Below are positions 13,708 through 21,017 of a stretch of 24,497 nt of DNA, one piece after another. Origin of the DNA: a virus. Each line of letters begins with the position of its first letter. Position 1 is the stretch's first letter. A program made the position numbers and the translations under genes. The notes under the pieces are model-generated. The model was not told the DNA's origin. It ran no database searches and saw nothing but the letters and a program-made list of their open reading frames with translations. The stretch spans positions 1 to 24,497 of IMG/VR virus record IMGVR_UViG_3300032293_000207. One strand, written 5' to 3'.

Positions 13708-14062
13708 TTTGCACCTCCCAAGCCTGTGCTGATTCGTTCCACGAATACATTTGATCGTCAGTAGGCATCGGAACTGGCGCAGTCCACTGCAAAGTTTCCT
13801 CTACCAGTATCCATGAAGGATACGGTTGCGGCGGTATAAAAGCATCGCGCTGACCATCATAGGCATAACCAATACCAGCGTAATTCTTTCTGATGTTGCC
13901 GTTATAGCTAGTCTGTTTCCAAGTTCCAGCAAACAAACGCTCACAGAAGGCTGTACCAATGTATTCTTTCTCAACCCCATTAGCATCTGCCGTATCTTTG
14001 TTATCAACAACGATAACGCGAAGCACTACATTATTAGCATCTAATTCAGCAAAGTGTGCCAT
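13697..14062 (-). CDS. Conserved phage protein of the MAHFAxLDxNNVV type (121 aa)
   Basis: The N-terminus MAHFAELDANNVVLRVIVVDN and the middle KQTSYNGNIRKNYAGIGYAY, followed by DAFIPPQPYPSW, are hallmarks of a small family I know from cyanophage and other environmental phage genomes, usually among tail or fibre genes, without assigned function. The C-terminus WNESAQAWEV is a second conserved-looking element. There is no membrane or signal segment. The ATG shares bases with the oxygenase stop (TAATG at 14060-14064). Virion-associated or fibre-related role is inferred from context. Confidence 0.75.
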   Translation of the reverse strand: MAHFAELDANNVVLRVIVVDNKDTADANGVEKEYIGTAFCERLFAGTWKQTSYNGNIRKNYAGIGYAYDGQRDAFIPPQPYPSWILVEETLQWTAPVPMPTDDQMYSWNESAQAWEVQNGN

Positions 14063-14664
14063 TACGCCTCCAGTTTCAAACCTGTTAATTGCATTTCATC
14101 GCCAACTATGCCAACAGGGAATGTGTTGAACGACATACTTATCCTGACATCATCACCTTGTACTGTTGGCACGTTATGCTCTAGCGACGATGGAAACAGA
14201 ATTAACCGCCCTTTAATGGCCTCAAACCACCAGCTTTCCGAGTTGTATAAGTTCCAATCTTCAGGTGGAAACTTAATTTGCTGCCAACCAGAACGATAGA
14301 AATAAATACGGTCATCAGGGTTAGTATTGAAATAAAAGACCCCTGATACAAAGCTGTTCGGATGAGCGTGTTTGTGATGAAACTGACCTTGTTCAGAATA
14401 GTTGAACCAGCTTTGCGTAATCCGTAGGTGTACGTCATGCTTTGGGTTGCTTGTCGCTTTGAAGTATTCAGCGACACAATCCTCTATCCAACCGCGCAAG
14501 GAAGTCATTACCGAATCGCGCAATACAAAATTATTAACGCTAGTTGTATTTCCGTCATTCGGTCTAGTTTCTTGACCGCGAACAAACAATAGTTCTTCAT
14601 CCGTTAATTCACGGTTTAGATCAAACATCCCAACAGGTGTTGGAAATAGATGGTGCATATTCAT
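14062..14664 (-). CDS. 2-oxoglutarate/Fe(II)-dependent oxygenase (TIGR02466-like)
   Basis: A 200-residue double-stranded beta-helix oxygenase. The segment HHKHAHPNSFVSGVFYF (residues 96-112) matches the metal-binding strand of the TIGR02466/2OG-FeII_Oxy family (pattern HxHxxSxLSGVxYx). The second half supplies the distal histidine H163 in LFPSSLEHNVP and the 2OG-binding arginine R174 in DDVRISMSFNTF. The N-terminus LFPTPVGMFDL is also typical. Such enzymes hydroxylate substrates while converting 2-oxoglutarate to succinate; they are common in aquatic phages, but substrates are not established. It is coupled on both sides (ATGA with the 83-residue gene, TAATG with the 121-residue gene) and sits inside the fibre cluster, so a virion protein or a cell-surface polymer are candidate substrates. 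All expected residues are present. Confidence 0.88.
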   Translation of the reverse strand: MNMHHLFPTPVGMFDLNRELTDEELLFVRGQETRPNDGNTTSVNNFVLRDSVMTSLRGWIEDCVAEYFKATSNPKHDVHLRITQSWFNYSEQGQFHHKHAHPNSFVSGVFYFNTNPDDRIYFYRSGWQQIKFPPEDWNLYNSESWWFEAIKGRLILFPSSLEHNVPTVQGDDVRISMSFNTFPVGIVGDEMQLTGLKLEA

Positions 14665-14912
14665 GCGGCAACTTCCTCAAACTCTTTTTCTTTTGCACCC
14701 ATAGCTTCTAACTGTTCTGGCAACCAAATCGTCGGGATGCTTTCCTCAAACTCTTTAATCTTTTCCATGACCCAATAAACTTCTTCCATCGACGGACATG
14801 GGCGAGGATCATCCCAACGGGTAAACACATTATTAGAAATTTCCCACTTGGCATTAGGACGCAACATTTGCATTGCTACGTCGATGCCATAAAACCTGTA
14901 GATTTTCTTCAT
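14661..14912 (-). CDS. Conserved hypothetical phage protein (83 aa)
   Basis: The protein contains KKIYRFYGIDVAMQMLRPNA, then KWEISNNVFTRWDDPRPCPS, then a helical EEVYWVMEKIKEFEESIPTI, ending in an acidic helix. I recognise this architecture (YxGIDxAxxxLRPxAKWEI then WDDPRPCPSxEEV) from phage genomes, often beside tail-fibre genes, but no function is established to my knowledge. It precedes the oxygenase with an ATGA overlap, so the two are probably made together. Confidence 0.7.
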   Translation of the reverse strand: MKKIYRFYGIDVAMQMLRPNAKWEISNNVFTRWDDPRPCPSMEEVYWVMEKIKEFEESIPTIWLPEQLEAMGAKEKEFEEVAA

Positions 14913-14914
14913 AA

Positions 14915-16543
14915 TTATGAGTTGAGTTTGATAATTACTATGCCAGAACCACCTGCGCCAGAGGCTTGAGTAGTAGAGGTAGCACCACCACCTCCCCCAC
15001 CAGTATTTGCAGTTCCTGATGTTGGCAAAACCGCTGGTGCGGCATCAGACCCACCAATCCCACCACCACCATCGCCACCAGCGCCACCGCCACCACCAGT
15101 GCTATGTGAGTTGCCACCGCCGCCACCGCCAGCATAGGTGACAGAAGCGCCAGAAATAGATGATGCTGTACCAGCGCCCCCGTCGCCGCCTTTGCTAGGA
15201 GAGGAGGTTCCATTTCCTCCTACTGCAGAAGCCCCGCCGCCACCGCCAGCCCTTCCTCCATTGCTACTTCCGATGCCATCACCACCATTATTTCCTTGTG
15301 ATGGGGTTGTGGATGGTGTGTTACCTGTACCCCCATTACCCGCACCAGTTGAACCGGCAGCGCCACCGCCCCCAGAACCAGCGTTGCCTCCATTTCCTGA
15401 TGCGTATGCACCAAAGCCACCACCGGCAGAAGTAATTGTTGAAAACACAGAGTTAGAACCTGGATTACCAGCGCTTGGCGTATTTGCAGCAAGACCAGCA
15501 CCACCAGCACCTACAGTAATCGTATAAACAGTCCCCGCGCTTACCGCTAATGCAGTGCCAGTTCTAAATCCACCAGCGCCACCACCACCTCCTGCTTGAG
15601 TGCCGGAACTTGAACCGCCGCCACCACCACCACCGGCAACTACCAAGTAGTCAACGCTAGTCACACCTGTTGGGCAAGTCCAACGGGATGAGCCTTTGAA
15701 AACGAGTACATTGCTAGATGGTGCTGTGTACTTAATGATGACTACGCCAGAGCCGCCCGCACCGCCAGATGTTCCTGTGTGAGTAGAACCGCCGCCACCA
15801 CCAGAATTTGTAGTTCCTGCACCAGCCGGAGTGGTTGTTGTTCCATTTCCACCACCACCAGCACCACCAGTGCCAGCCACGGAACCTTGACTTGTTCCAG
15901 CACCGCCACCACCACCAGCATAAGTAACTGATGAGCCACTGATTGTTGACGCAGTTCCATTACCACCATCACCCGATTTGCCTGGCGCAGGAGAATTAGT
16001 TGCGTTTTGTCCAACAGCAGAAGCTCCACCGCCTCCACCGCCGCCATAGAAAGGCGCAGCTACAGCTTGACCGCCATTATTACCTTGAGATGGCGATGTA
16101 CTAGGAGTGTTGCCATTGCCAACAGTTGTGGTTGCACCATAAGACGCGCCGCCACCAGAACCGCCGTTACCTGAGTCACCAGCTGTTGATGTTGCACCTT
16201 TCCCACCACCTGTTGATGTAATAGTAGAAAATATTGAGTTACTGCCATTTACTCCAGGGCCACCAGCGGGTGACGCGCCACCACCACCAACAGTTATCGT
16301 ATAAGTAGTTCCAGCCGTTACAGAAAACCCAGTGCCAGTTCTAAATCCACCAGCGCCACCTCCACCGCCAGCACCATGACCACCACCACCTCCACCCGCC
16401 ACCACTAAGTAGTCAACCTGCGTGACATTATCTGGACAAGTCCAGTTAGCAGTAGCGTTGAAGGTTTCAATGATGGTTAAGCCGCCGCCGCCACCTCCGG
16501 CGGCAGGTGCTGCCATCAACAATGCTTGTAGGATGCCTGTCAT
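14915..16543 (-). CDS. Glycine-rich repeat tail-fibre-like protein (542 aa, duplicated)
   Basis: ATG at 16543 (MTGILQALLMAAPAAGGGGGG) is chosen because it overlaps the upstream stop as ATGA; an in-frame start at 16570 adds nine residues unlikely to be real. The protein is a tandem duplication of a ~260-residue unit. Each unit opens with W-T-C-P-x-x-V-T-x-V-D-Y-L-V-V-A-G-G-G-G-G-G, then GGFRTGT, YTITVGxGGA, SxFSTIT, a long Gly/Ser/Asn-rich stretch and GSGxVIIK. This is the phage and bacterial glycine-rich domain that folds as a polyglycine-II-like bundle in some fibre tips. It follows the 181-residue gene and precedes the 83-residue/oxygenase pair. Receptor contact is likely by analogy with glycine-rich phage adhesins. 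The complementary strand is open over long stretches only because of the GC-rich repeats. Confidence 0.8.
   Translation of the reverse strand: MTGILQALLMAAPAAGGGGGGLTIIETFNATANWTCPDNVTQVDYLVVAGGGGGGHGAGGGGGAGGFRTGTGFSVTAGTTYTITVGGGGASPAGGPGVNGSNSIFSTITSTGGGKGATSTAGDSGNGGSGGGASYGATTTVGNGNTPSTSPSQGNNGGQAVAAPFYGGGGGGGASAVGQNATNSPAPGKSGDGGNGTASTISGSSVTYAGGGGGAGTSQGSVAGTGGAGGGGNGTTTTPAGAGTTNSGGGGGSTHTGTSGGAGGSGVVIIKYTAPSSNVLVFKGSSRWTCPTGVTSVDYLVVAGGGGGGGSSSGTQAGGGGGAGGFRTGTALAVSAGTVYTITVGAGGAGLAANTPSAGNPGSNSVFSTITSAGGGFGAYASGNGGNAGSGGGGAAGSTGAGNGGTGNTPSTTPSQGNNGGDGIGSSNGGRAGGGGGASAVGGNGTSSPSKGGDGGAGTASSISGASVTYAGGGGGGNSHSTGGGGGAGGDGGGGIGGSDAAPAVLPTSGTANTGGGGGGATSTTQASGAGGSGIVIIKLNS
15553..16360 (-). 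repeat. In-frame tandem duplication inside the glycine-rich fibre gene
   Basis: An identical 31-base stretch occurs at 15553-15583 and 16330-16360, exactly 777 bases (259 codons) apart. It encodes part of the AGGFRTGT region in both units. The flanking sequence is alike but diverged, showing an internal duplication maintained or homogenised in frame. Confidence 0.8.
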
Positions 16544-17085
16544 GTCAGATTTGTGCCAGAAATGATCCACACATTGCTAGTAACTTTCAACGCTGTTGCT
16601 ACACCAAACTGAGCCAGCGTTCTGCTACCAGTTGCCCCATTAGAAGCCAAATACAAAGTGTCGGAAGTCAACGAAATGGTCACGCTGTTGGCAGACCCAT
16701 TCACAATCGTTACCGCGCTTCCCGTCGTGAATGCTACGTTAGAGTTTGCAGGAAATGTATAAGTTGCCGCAGCCTGGCCTACCGGATGGTAAATATGCTT
16801 ACCAGCATCGGCAATCACGACGTTGTAGTTTCCGTTTTGACTATTCTGAGGAAGCCCCATATAGCCAACCACATTGACGCTATCAACAGTTGCGTTAGCT
16901 ACGTTTGCTGTAATGCTGCCGCTGCTAATAATGACGTTAGCCAGCGTCATGTTGTTCAACGTAGTAACCGTATTTCCTAGCTGAATAGCAGTGTTGCCAA
17001 GCGTGATTGGCGTAGCAAAGTTTGCATCCAACTGCGTCAATGGAATCGACGCTGTCGCTGTAGCAAATGTATTTGGAACTGGCAT
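16540..17085 (-). CDS. Fibre- or appendage-like structural protein (181 aa)
   Basis: The N-terminus MPVPNTFATATASIPLTQLD followed by ANFATPITLGNTAIQLG is a pattern I know from phage tail-fibre or tail-associated proteins (FAxATxxIPLxxLDxNFxTPxTxGxT). The middle has repeated Thr/Asn/Val-rich strands with a GYMGLPQNSQNGNYN element, often found in fibre heads, and DAGKHIYHPVG, followed by beta strands to the C-terminus. It directly abuts the nozzle gene (no gap). The combination suggests a short fibre or fibre adaptor attached at the tail tip; a precise role cannot be given. Confidence 0.7.
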   Translation of the reverse strand: MPVPNTFATATASIPLTQLDANFATPITLGNTAIQLGNTVTTLNNMTLANVIISSGSITANVANATVDSVNVVGYMGLPQNSQNGNYNVVIADAGKHIYHPVGQAAATYTFPANSNVAFTTGSAVTIVNGSANSVTISLTSDTLYLASNGATGSRTLAQFGVATALKVTSNVWIISGTNLT

Positions 17086-19053
17086 TTAGAACCTCACTCT
17101 CAATTCATGTTCGTAGTCAAAACCATGGATAACCATTCCAGTTGTGTTTGAGTTAATGGTCATACCTAAATACTTACCCCACTGCTGCGCGTCAGTTTTG
17201 TATAGCACATAGCCCTGACCACCAATCCAACTTATTGATGCTAAGGAATTATTTATCCAAGGAATGACACTTCCAAAATTATTAACCCAAGAAACAAAAT
17301 TTCCAAGTGCGTATGGTGGGCTAGAACTTGTTTCGCTATCAATCGTTGTACTTAATATTGCGCTATTAGAAATAGTTGCTTCAATACCAATCTTTAACGC
17401 TTGTTTTGTTCTGATCGGATCGGTCATCGGCATCAGTGCCGTTTGAATCATGCTTGATATTTCTGTATTCGCATCTGCGTATAGCTGCAACAAATCCGTT
17501 CCGGTCGTGCCGTACATATTTATTTTGCCGCCCGTAGGGATCGACGTAATAAATTTCATGGCTGTGTTCTGATTCGAGAAAAACCACTTTTTCTCAAAAA
17601 ACACTGCCTGTATATACCGATACGTTCCGTTGTCGTTGTAACGGATATTGAACGCCGCACACAGAATGTTATTCAGCAACACCTGACCGCCAGTAATCTG
17701 TGTCGTGCTGAAATCAATGTCGGGGAATATCCCGTCCAACTGGTCAGAAATCTTAGAAGTGGTCGAGCCAACCAGCGCATAAGCTCCGTACTCGTTCATA
17801 AACAATACCGAACGGAAGAACGGGAAAATCGCATACCGTAGCCGAGTACCCACAGACGCAGATACGTTGGTGTTCGTAAATATGGTTGTGCCTAGCGCTG
17901 TGACACGAACATCAGAAAAGACGTTAATGCTGTCTTCGCCAAAGATGTACAGGAAGTTATTTGCTGATAACAGTTGGACAATATTGCTGTGGAGCGTGTT
18001 GTCTGTCAGAACAAGGTTGCCAGCAGACACACTTGTAAAATCGCTATAAGAACCAGCAGCAGAGTAATAAACAGTCCTTCCCTGGCTAACCCAAGTCCTG
18101 CCCGAAAAGGTCTGTATGCCAGAAACTTCGTCGGTCTGGATAACGGCTTTGGCTGACGCATTGTTGCCTCCCCCGCCCGTAATCGTCACGGTAATGTTGG
18201 CATTGTTGGTGTAGTTGGTTCCAGGATTGGTCATCACAATCCGTGAAATCTGACCACCAGACAGAATTGCCGTAGCCGCAGCATTTGTGCCACCACCACC
18301 TGCAATCGTCACAACGGTATTTGATACGTTGGTGTAGCCAGTGCCACCGTTCGTGACATTGATACTGACCGTGCCTTTTCTGAACGTCACCAAGCCAGCA
18401 ACTGCTGTCGCTGCATTGCTGCTACCGCCACCTGTAATCGTGACGGTCGGAGGAGATGTGTAACCTGTTCCGGCTTCTGTTAGCGTGATAAACGAAACCG
18501 CATTAGCAGTAACCGTCGCTTGAGCCGTTGCCTGAACGCCACCAGTTTCATTGGGAGCCGAAATAATAACGGCAGGAGTGCTTGTGTATCCAGTGCCAGG
18601 TTTAGTAATTGCTATTGATCCAACAGAACCAATAGTAACAAGATCAGTACCATCCCAAGAAAAAACGCCTCTCTCTGGATCACCAATCAGTATTCTTTCG
18701 CTTTTCCACTGAGTAACATTGATTCCAGTATTGGAAAACGTACCAATGACCGCTACATTGCTTTTTGTGTAATTCGTAACATTGACCGCTTCTGCGCGAC
18801 CATCTTCACAAAAGCCTAACGCATAATCTTCATTGTTAATGTTGCAAGAAGAAAGCGTCGTTACTGTGTTTGCAAAAGAAACATTGGCTGTTGAGTAATT
18901 AGGAATAATTTTTAAGTTGGCATAACCAATCGGCATGGCGTTTTCTAGCCATGCAAATTCTTCCTTATCAATAGCCGTGCGGTTAGCCTTGGTGTTAACA
19001 CCTTTGAAATTCTTGACTACCTCGTAGCTTTTCTTTTGCTCTGTCGCAGCCAT
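17086..19053 (-). CDS. Tail nozzle/stabilisation-type protein with inserted repeats (655 aa)
   Basis: The N-terminus (VVKNFKGVNTKANRTAIDKE followed by EFAWLENAMPIG) is typical of large podovirus tail proteins resembling P22 gp10 or nozzle proteins, which form a hexameric beta-propeller closing the tail. Residues ~60-145 and ~310-600 are strand-rich, with WDGTDLVTIG and SGRTWVSQGRTVYYSAAG as propeller-blade-like segments. Between them, residues ~146-305 are four GTGY-type repeats that look like an insertion. The gene follows the adaptor after two bases and abuts the 181-residue fibre-like gene. Role: seals DNA in the capsid and forms the distal tail; assignment is by pattern and order rather than a catalytic motif. 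Confidence 0.7.
   Translation of the reverse strand: MAATEQKKSYEVVKNFKGVNTKANRTAIDKEEFAWLENAMPIGYANLKIIPNYSTANVSFANTVTTLSSCNINNEDYALGFCEDGRAEAVNVTNYTKSNVAVIGTFSNTGINVTQWKSERILIGDPERGVFSWDGTDLVTIGSVGSIAITKPGTGYTSTPAVIISAPNETGGVQATAQATVTANAVSFITLTEAGTGYTSPPTVTITGGGSSNAATAVAGLVTFRKGTVSINVTNGGTGYTNVSNTVVTIAGGGGTNAAATAILSGGQISRIVMTNPGTNYTNNANITVTITGGGGNNASAKAVIQTDEVSGIQTFSGRTWVSQGRTVYYSAAGSYSDFTSVSAGNLVLTDNTLHSNIVQLLSANNFLYIFGEDSINVFSDVRVTALGTTIFTNTNVSASVGTRLRYAIFPFFRSVLFMNEYGAYALVGSTTSKISDQLDGIFPDIDFSTTQITGGQVLLNNILCAAFNIRYNDNGTYRYIQAVFFEKKWFFSNQNTAMKFITSIPTGGKINMYGTTGTDLLQLYADANTEISSMIQTALMPMTDPIRTKQALKIGIEATISNSAILSTTIDSETSSSPPYALGNFVSWVNNFGSVIPWINNSLASISWIGGQGYVLYKTDAQQWGKYLGMTINSNTTGMVIHGFDYEHELRVRF
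18139..18618 (-). repeat. Four GxGYT repeats inserted in the nozzle-like protein
   Basis: Four units of about 42 residues begin at residues ~147, 189, 231 and 272: ITKPGTGYTSTPAVIIS, LTEAGTGYTSPPTVTIT, VTNGGTGYTNVSNTVVTI and MTNPGTNYTNNANITVT. Each is followed by a Gly/Asn/Ala-rich loop. The unit resembles short beta domains used as spacers in phage adhesins. Confidence 0.8.
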
Positions 19054-19055
19054 AG

Positions 19056-19901
19056 TTAGAACGGAGTGCTATAAGGGTCAGGCATTCGCCTTGTGAATGT
19101 GGTGTTAAGAACAGAACGAACCTTGCTAAGATATTGCTGATAGAAAATTTCAGATTCGCCATAAGACTGTTCTTTGAACTTCGCCGTGTATGCTGCGTAG
19201 TACGCCACGGGTGTCGTGTACGGGTCAATAATACTGTCCACTTCCGCGCCATTGACTAAAGGCACTGGCAGGATTGTTGTATCGACCTCAATTGTATAAA
19301 CCTGGTCAGGAATCGGAGAAATGTAAATCTGGTTCTGACCAAAAACTGAAAACGCCACAGGCCGACCAATGTAGTTCTGCCAATAGCGAAGCTGTGCGTT
19401 GAACTGCGTCCAGGGCATATAAGACAGCGGGTAGCGGCTGTTTCCCCAAAACACATTGATGTTCAAAATATCTAACGTCTGACCAGTTTCCGGCAGACTG
19501 TCATAAGGAATGATTTCAACATTACCCGCATACTGGAATGTTGCTGTGCCATTTGTGAACGGCGTTGAAGGCGGGTAACTAGAAGTGTAGTCAGGATAAG
19601 GTGGCGGCGTATCGCTCGTTGTTCCACCAATGGTGACTACATAGGTAAAGATGTTTGAGAAAATTAGGTCGCCAGCACTGACAGTCGTATTTGCTGCCCA
19701 TGCAACAGGATTACCAGAATAGCCGGTTGGGGCTATTGGTGTTTGTGCAACCTGTAATTTTCTTAAACAGCCGGTATCTCTGGCGACACGATCCCGCGCT
19801 CCGTTGATGTAATCAGTCAGTTCGGAGTCAGAATAGAAGTTGCCATTGGCATCGTGCAGCAGCCTACGGACTTCCGTGATGTAGCCATTGAGCGTTGCCA
19901 T
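19056..19901 (-). CDS. Head-tail adaptor (SU10 adaptor/P22 gp4-like), with inserted domain (281 aa)
   Basis: The N-terminus TLNGYITEVRRLLHDANGNF followed by YSDSELTDYINGARDRVARD is the helical signature of podovirus adaptor proteins (SU10 adaptor or P22 gp4 type), which form a dodecameric ring under the portal. The C-terminal part (PYTTPVAYYAAYTAKFKEQS and YGESEIFYQQYLSKVRS) supplies the second helical half. Between them, residues ~52-127 (NPVAWAANTTVSAGDLIFSN, followed by TYVVTIGGTTSD and NGTATFQYAGN) look like a separate beta-rich module. It lies between the 112-residue gene and the nozzle, the expected position for a neck component. Confidence is good for the adaptor fold, lower for the function of the insert. 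Confidence 0.8.
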   Translation of the reverse strand: MATLNGYITEVRRLLHDANGNFYSDSELTDYINGARDRVARDTGCLRKLQVAQTPIAPTGYSGNPVAWAANTTVSAGDLIFSNIFTYVVTIGGTTSDTPPPYPDYTSSYPPSTPFTNGTATFQYAGNVEIIPYDSLPETGQTLDILNINVFWGNSRYPLSYMPWTQFNAQLRYWQNYIGRPVAFSVFGQNQIYISPIPDQVYTIEVDTTILPVPLVNGAEVDSIIDPYTTPVAYYAAYTAKFKEQSYGESEIFYQQYLSKVRSVLNTTFTRRMPDPYSTPF

Positions 19902-19914
19902 TTAAGACCCATAT

Positions 19915-20253
19915 CTAAGCGGCTTTAACGACTGTTCTCCCCCGATGTGCTTTCGGCACAAGGGGGGTTACTGAGTCATCGCCAGGGGATAAAAAGCGAT
20001 TCTTTTCTGGTTTCTCAAGGGTTATCTCAAACTTCGCCAAACGTTCATGACCTTCGTCAATCTCGTTGGTTGATTTGCACAACCCAAGTCTTACCATCGC
20101 CGGAAGTTTGTCTTCCTGCTGATAACCGAAAACGTGACGCGCCATGTCTACGCTCACCTCTACAGGTTCATCTACAGGGAACTTGTAGTTGTTAAAAGCA
20201 AATTCATGGATCAAAGGCTTTTCGCCCCGATTGGTCACATAAACAGTTGTCAT
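19915..20253 (-). CDS. Conserved head/neck-region protein (112 aa)
   Basis: The protein begins MTTVYVTNRGEKPLIHEFAF and has VDEPVEVSVDMARHVFGYQQ followed by EDKLPAMVRLGLCKSTNEI. I recognise this arrangement (VYVTN, then a PVEVxxxxAxHxFG segment, then RLGxxKTxxD) from phage genomes, next to capsid or neck genes, without a defined function. The C-terminal ~30 residues are charged and flexible. It starts with an ATGA overlap with the preceding gene and precedes the adaptor by 13 bases. Likely a virion or assembly protein. Confidence 0.7.
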   Translation of the reverse strand: MTTVYVTNRGEKPLIHEFAFNNYKFPVDEPVEVSVDMARHVFGYQQEDKLPAMVRLGLCKSTNEIDEGHERLAKFEITLEKPEKNRFLSPGDDSVTPLVPKAHRGRTVVKAA

Positions 20254-20660
20254 AGCGTAACAATGTCACCGTAAACAGTAATGTCGCAAGTGCCGCCGCT
20301 AACTGCCGTGTTCACTTTTACAAACAGCGAACCGGCAGAGTACACCGTCGTAGCAGCACCAGTGGCAAGGGTAATATCTTGCCAGGTTGATGTGCTAGTA
20401 ACGGAGGACAGAACAGTTGCATTGCTAACCGCATTCGAAGCATTCCCATCATTGCTGGTGAGAATCGTGACGTTTGCAGTAGCAATGCTCTGGTTTGCGT
20501 TAGCGACGGTAATCCTGCGAACAATGTAAGTAGAACCACCCACTACAGGCAGTTGAGCAACTGCATTACCAGTTGAACCCACGCTGACTGTTACCGCTTG
20601 GGCAAGACCAAAGCTGCCAAAGCTATCAGGGTAGAGCGAGCCTACATGGTTAGCATTCAT
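20250..20660 (-). CDS. Small beta-rich capsid-region protein (136 aa)
   Basis: A Thr/Val/Ala/Ser-rich sequence with few charges and repeated strands (TYIVRRITVANANQSIATAN, ATVLSSVTSTSTWQDITLAT, DITVYGDIVTL). There is no enzyme motif and no signal sequence. Such beta-sandwich proteins downstream of the major capsid gene are often decoration proteins or capsid fibres. It lies 9 bases after the 111-residue gene and overlaps the 112-residue gene by ATGA. The role is inferred from position and fold type. Confidence 0.6.
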   Translation of the reverse strand: MNANHVGSLYPDSFGSFGLAQAVTVSVGSTGNAVAQLPVVGGSTYIVRRITVANANQSIATANVTILTSNDGNASNAVSNATVLSSVTSTSTWQDITLATGAATTVYSAGSLFVKVNTAVSGGTCDITVYGDIVTL

Positions 20661-20669
20661 GTCGCCCCC

Positions 20670-21005
20670 TTATGTGTTGTAAGTGCCGCTTACATTCTCT
20701 CCACCGTCAACGGTAAAGAGCGTGATGGTCGGAGTACCTGACAACACATTCGCACGGACGTTTGTACCGTCTGCAATGAACAAGCCACCAGTGTTATTGG
20801 CAACCACAACGCTCCAAGAAGCATTGCTAATGTTGCCAGTGCTATTGGTGTTGAGTTCAATAGTGACGTTTGCAGTCGGCGCGATGTAGTAAGTACCGGC
20901 TGGCAACACAACGGTTGCAGTGCCAGCAACGTAAGTCTGGAAATAAGCCGACGCAGCGTTAGTGGCTGCACCAGCGACCAGGATTTTATTTAAGCCAAGA
21001 GCCAT
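20670..21005 (-). CDS. Small beta-rich capsid-region protein (111 aa)
   Basis: The protein starts MALGLNKILVAGAATNAASA and continues with strand-rich Thr/Asn/Val segments (TATVVLPAGTYYIAPTANVT, TGGLFIADGTNVRANVLS, TITLFTVDGGENVSGTYN). It is uncharged and has no cysteine. It follows the major capsid gene by 12 bases with a GGAGAAAT ribosome site. A decoration or capsid-fibre protein is the most likely reading; a relation to the neighbouring 136-residue protein is suggested by composition only. Confidence 0.6.
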   Translation of the reverse strand: MALGLNKILVAGAATNAASAYFQTYVAGTATVVLPAGTYYIAPTANVTIELNTNSTGNISNASWSVVVANNTGGLFIADGTNVRANVLSGTPTITLFTVDGGENVSGTYNT

Positions 21006-21017
21006 GACTATTTCTCC

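Noticed and set aside
15138-15527. Long plus-strand frame rich in Pro/Ala opposite the glycine-rich fibre gene
   Set aside because: Glycine codons read on the opposite strand give Pro/Ala/Thr codons without stops; this is the complement of a repeat-rich gene, not an independent gene.
14938-16500. Possible CRISPR-like or satellite array in the repetitive stretch
   Set aside because: The repetition is of glycine codons with irregular spacing, in frame with one gene; there are no uniform repeats separated by unique spacers.
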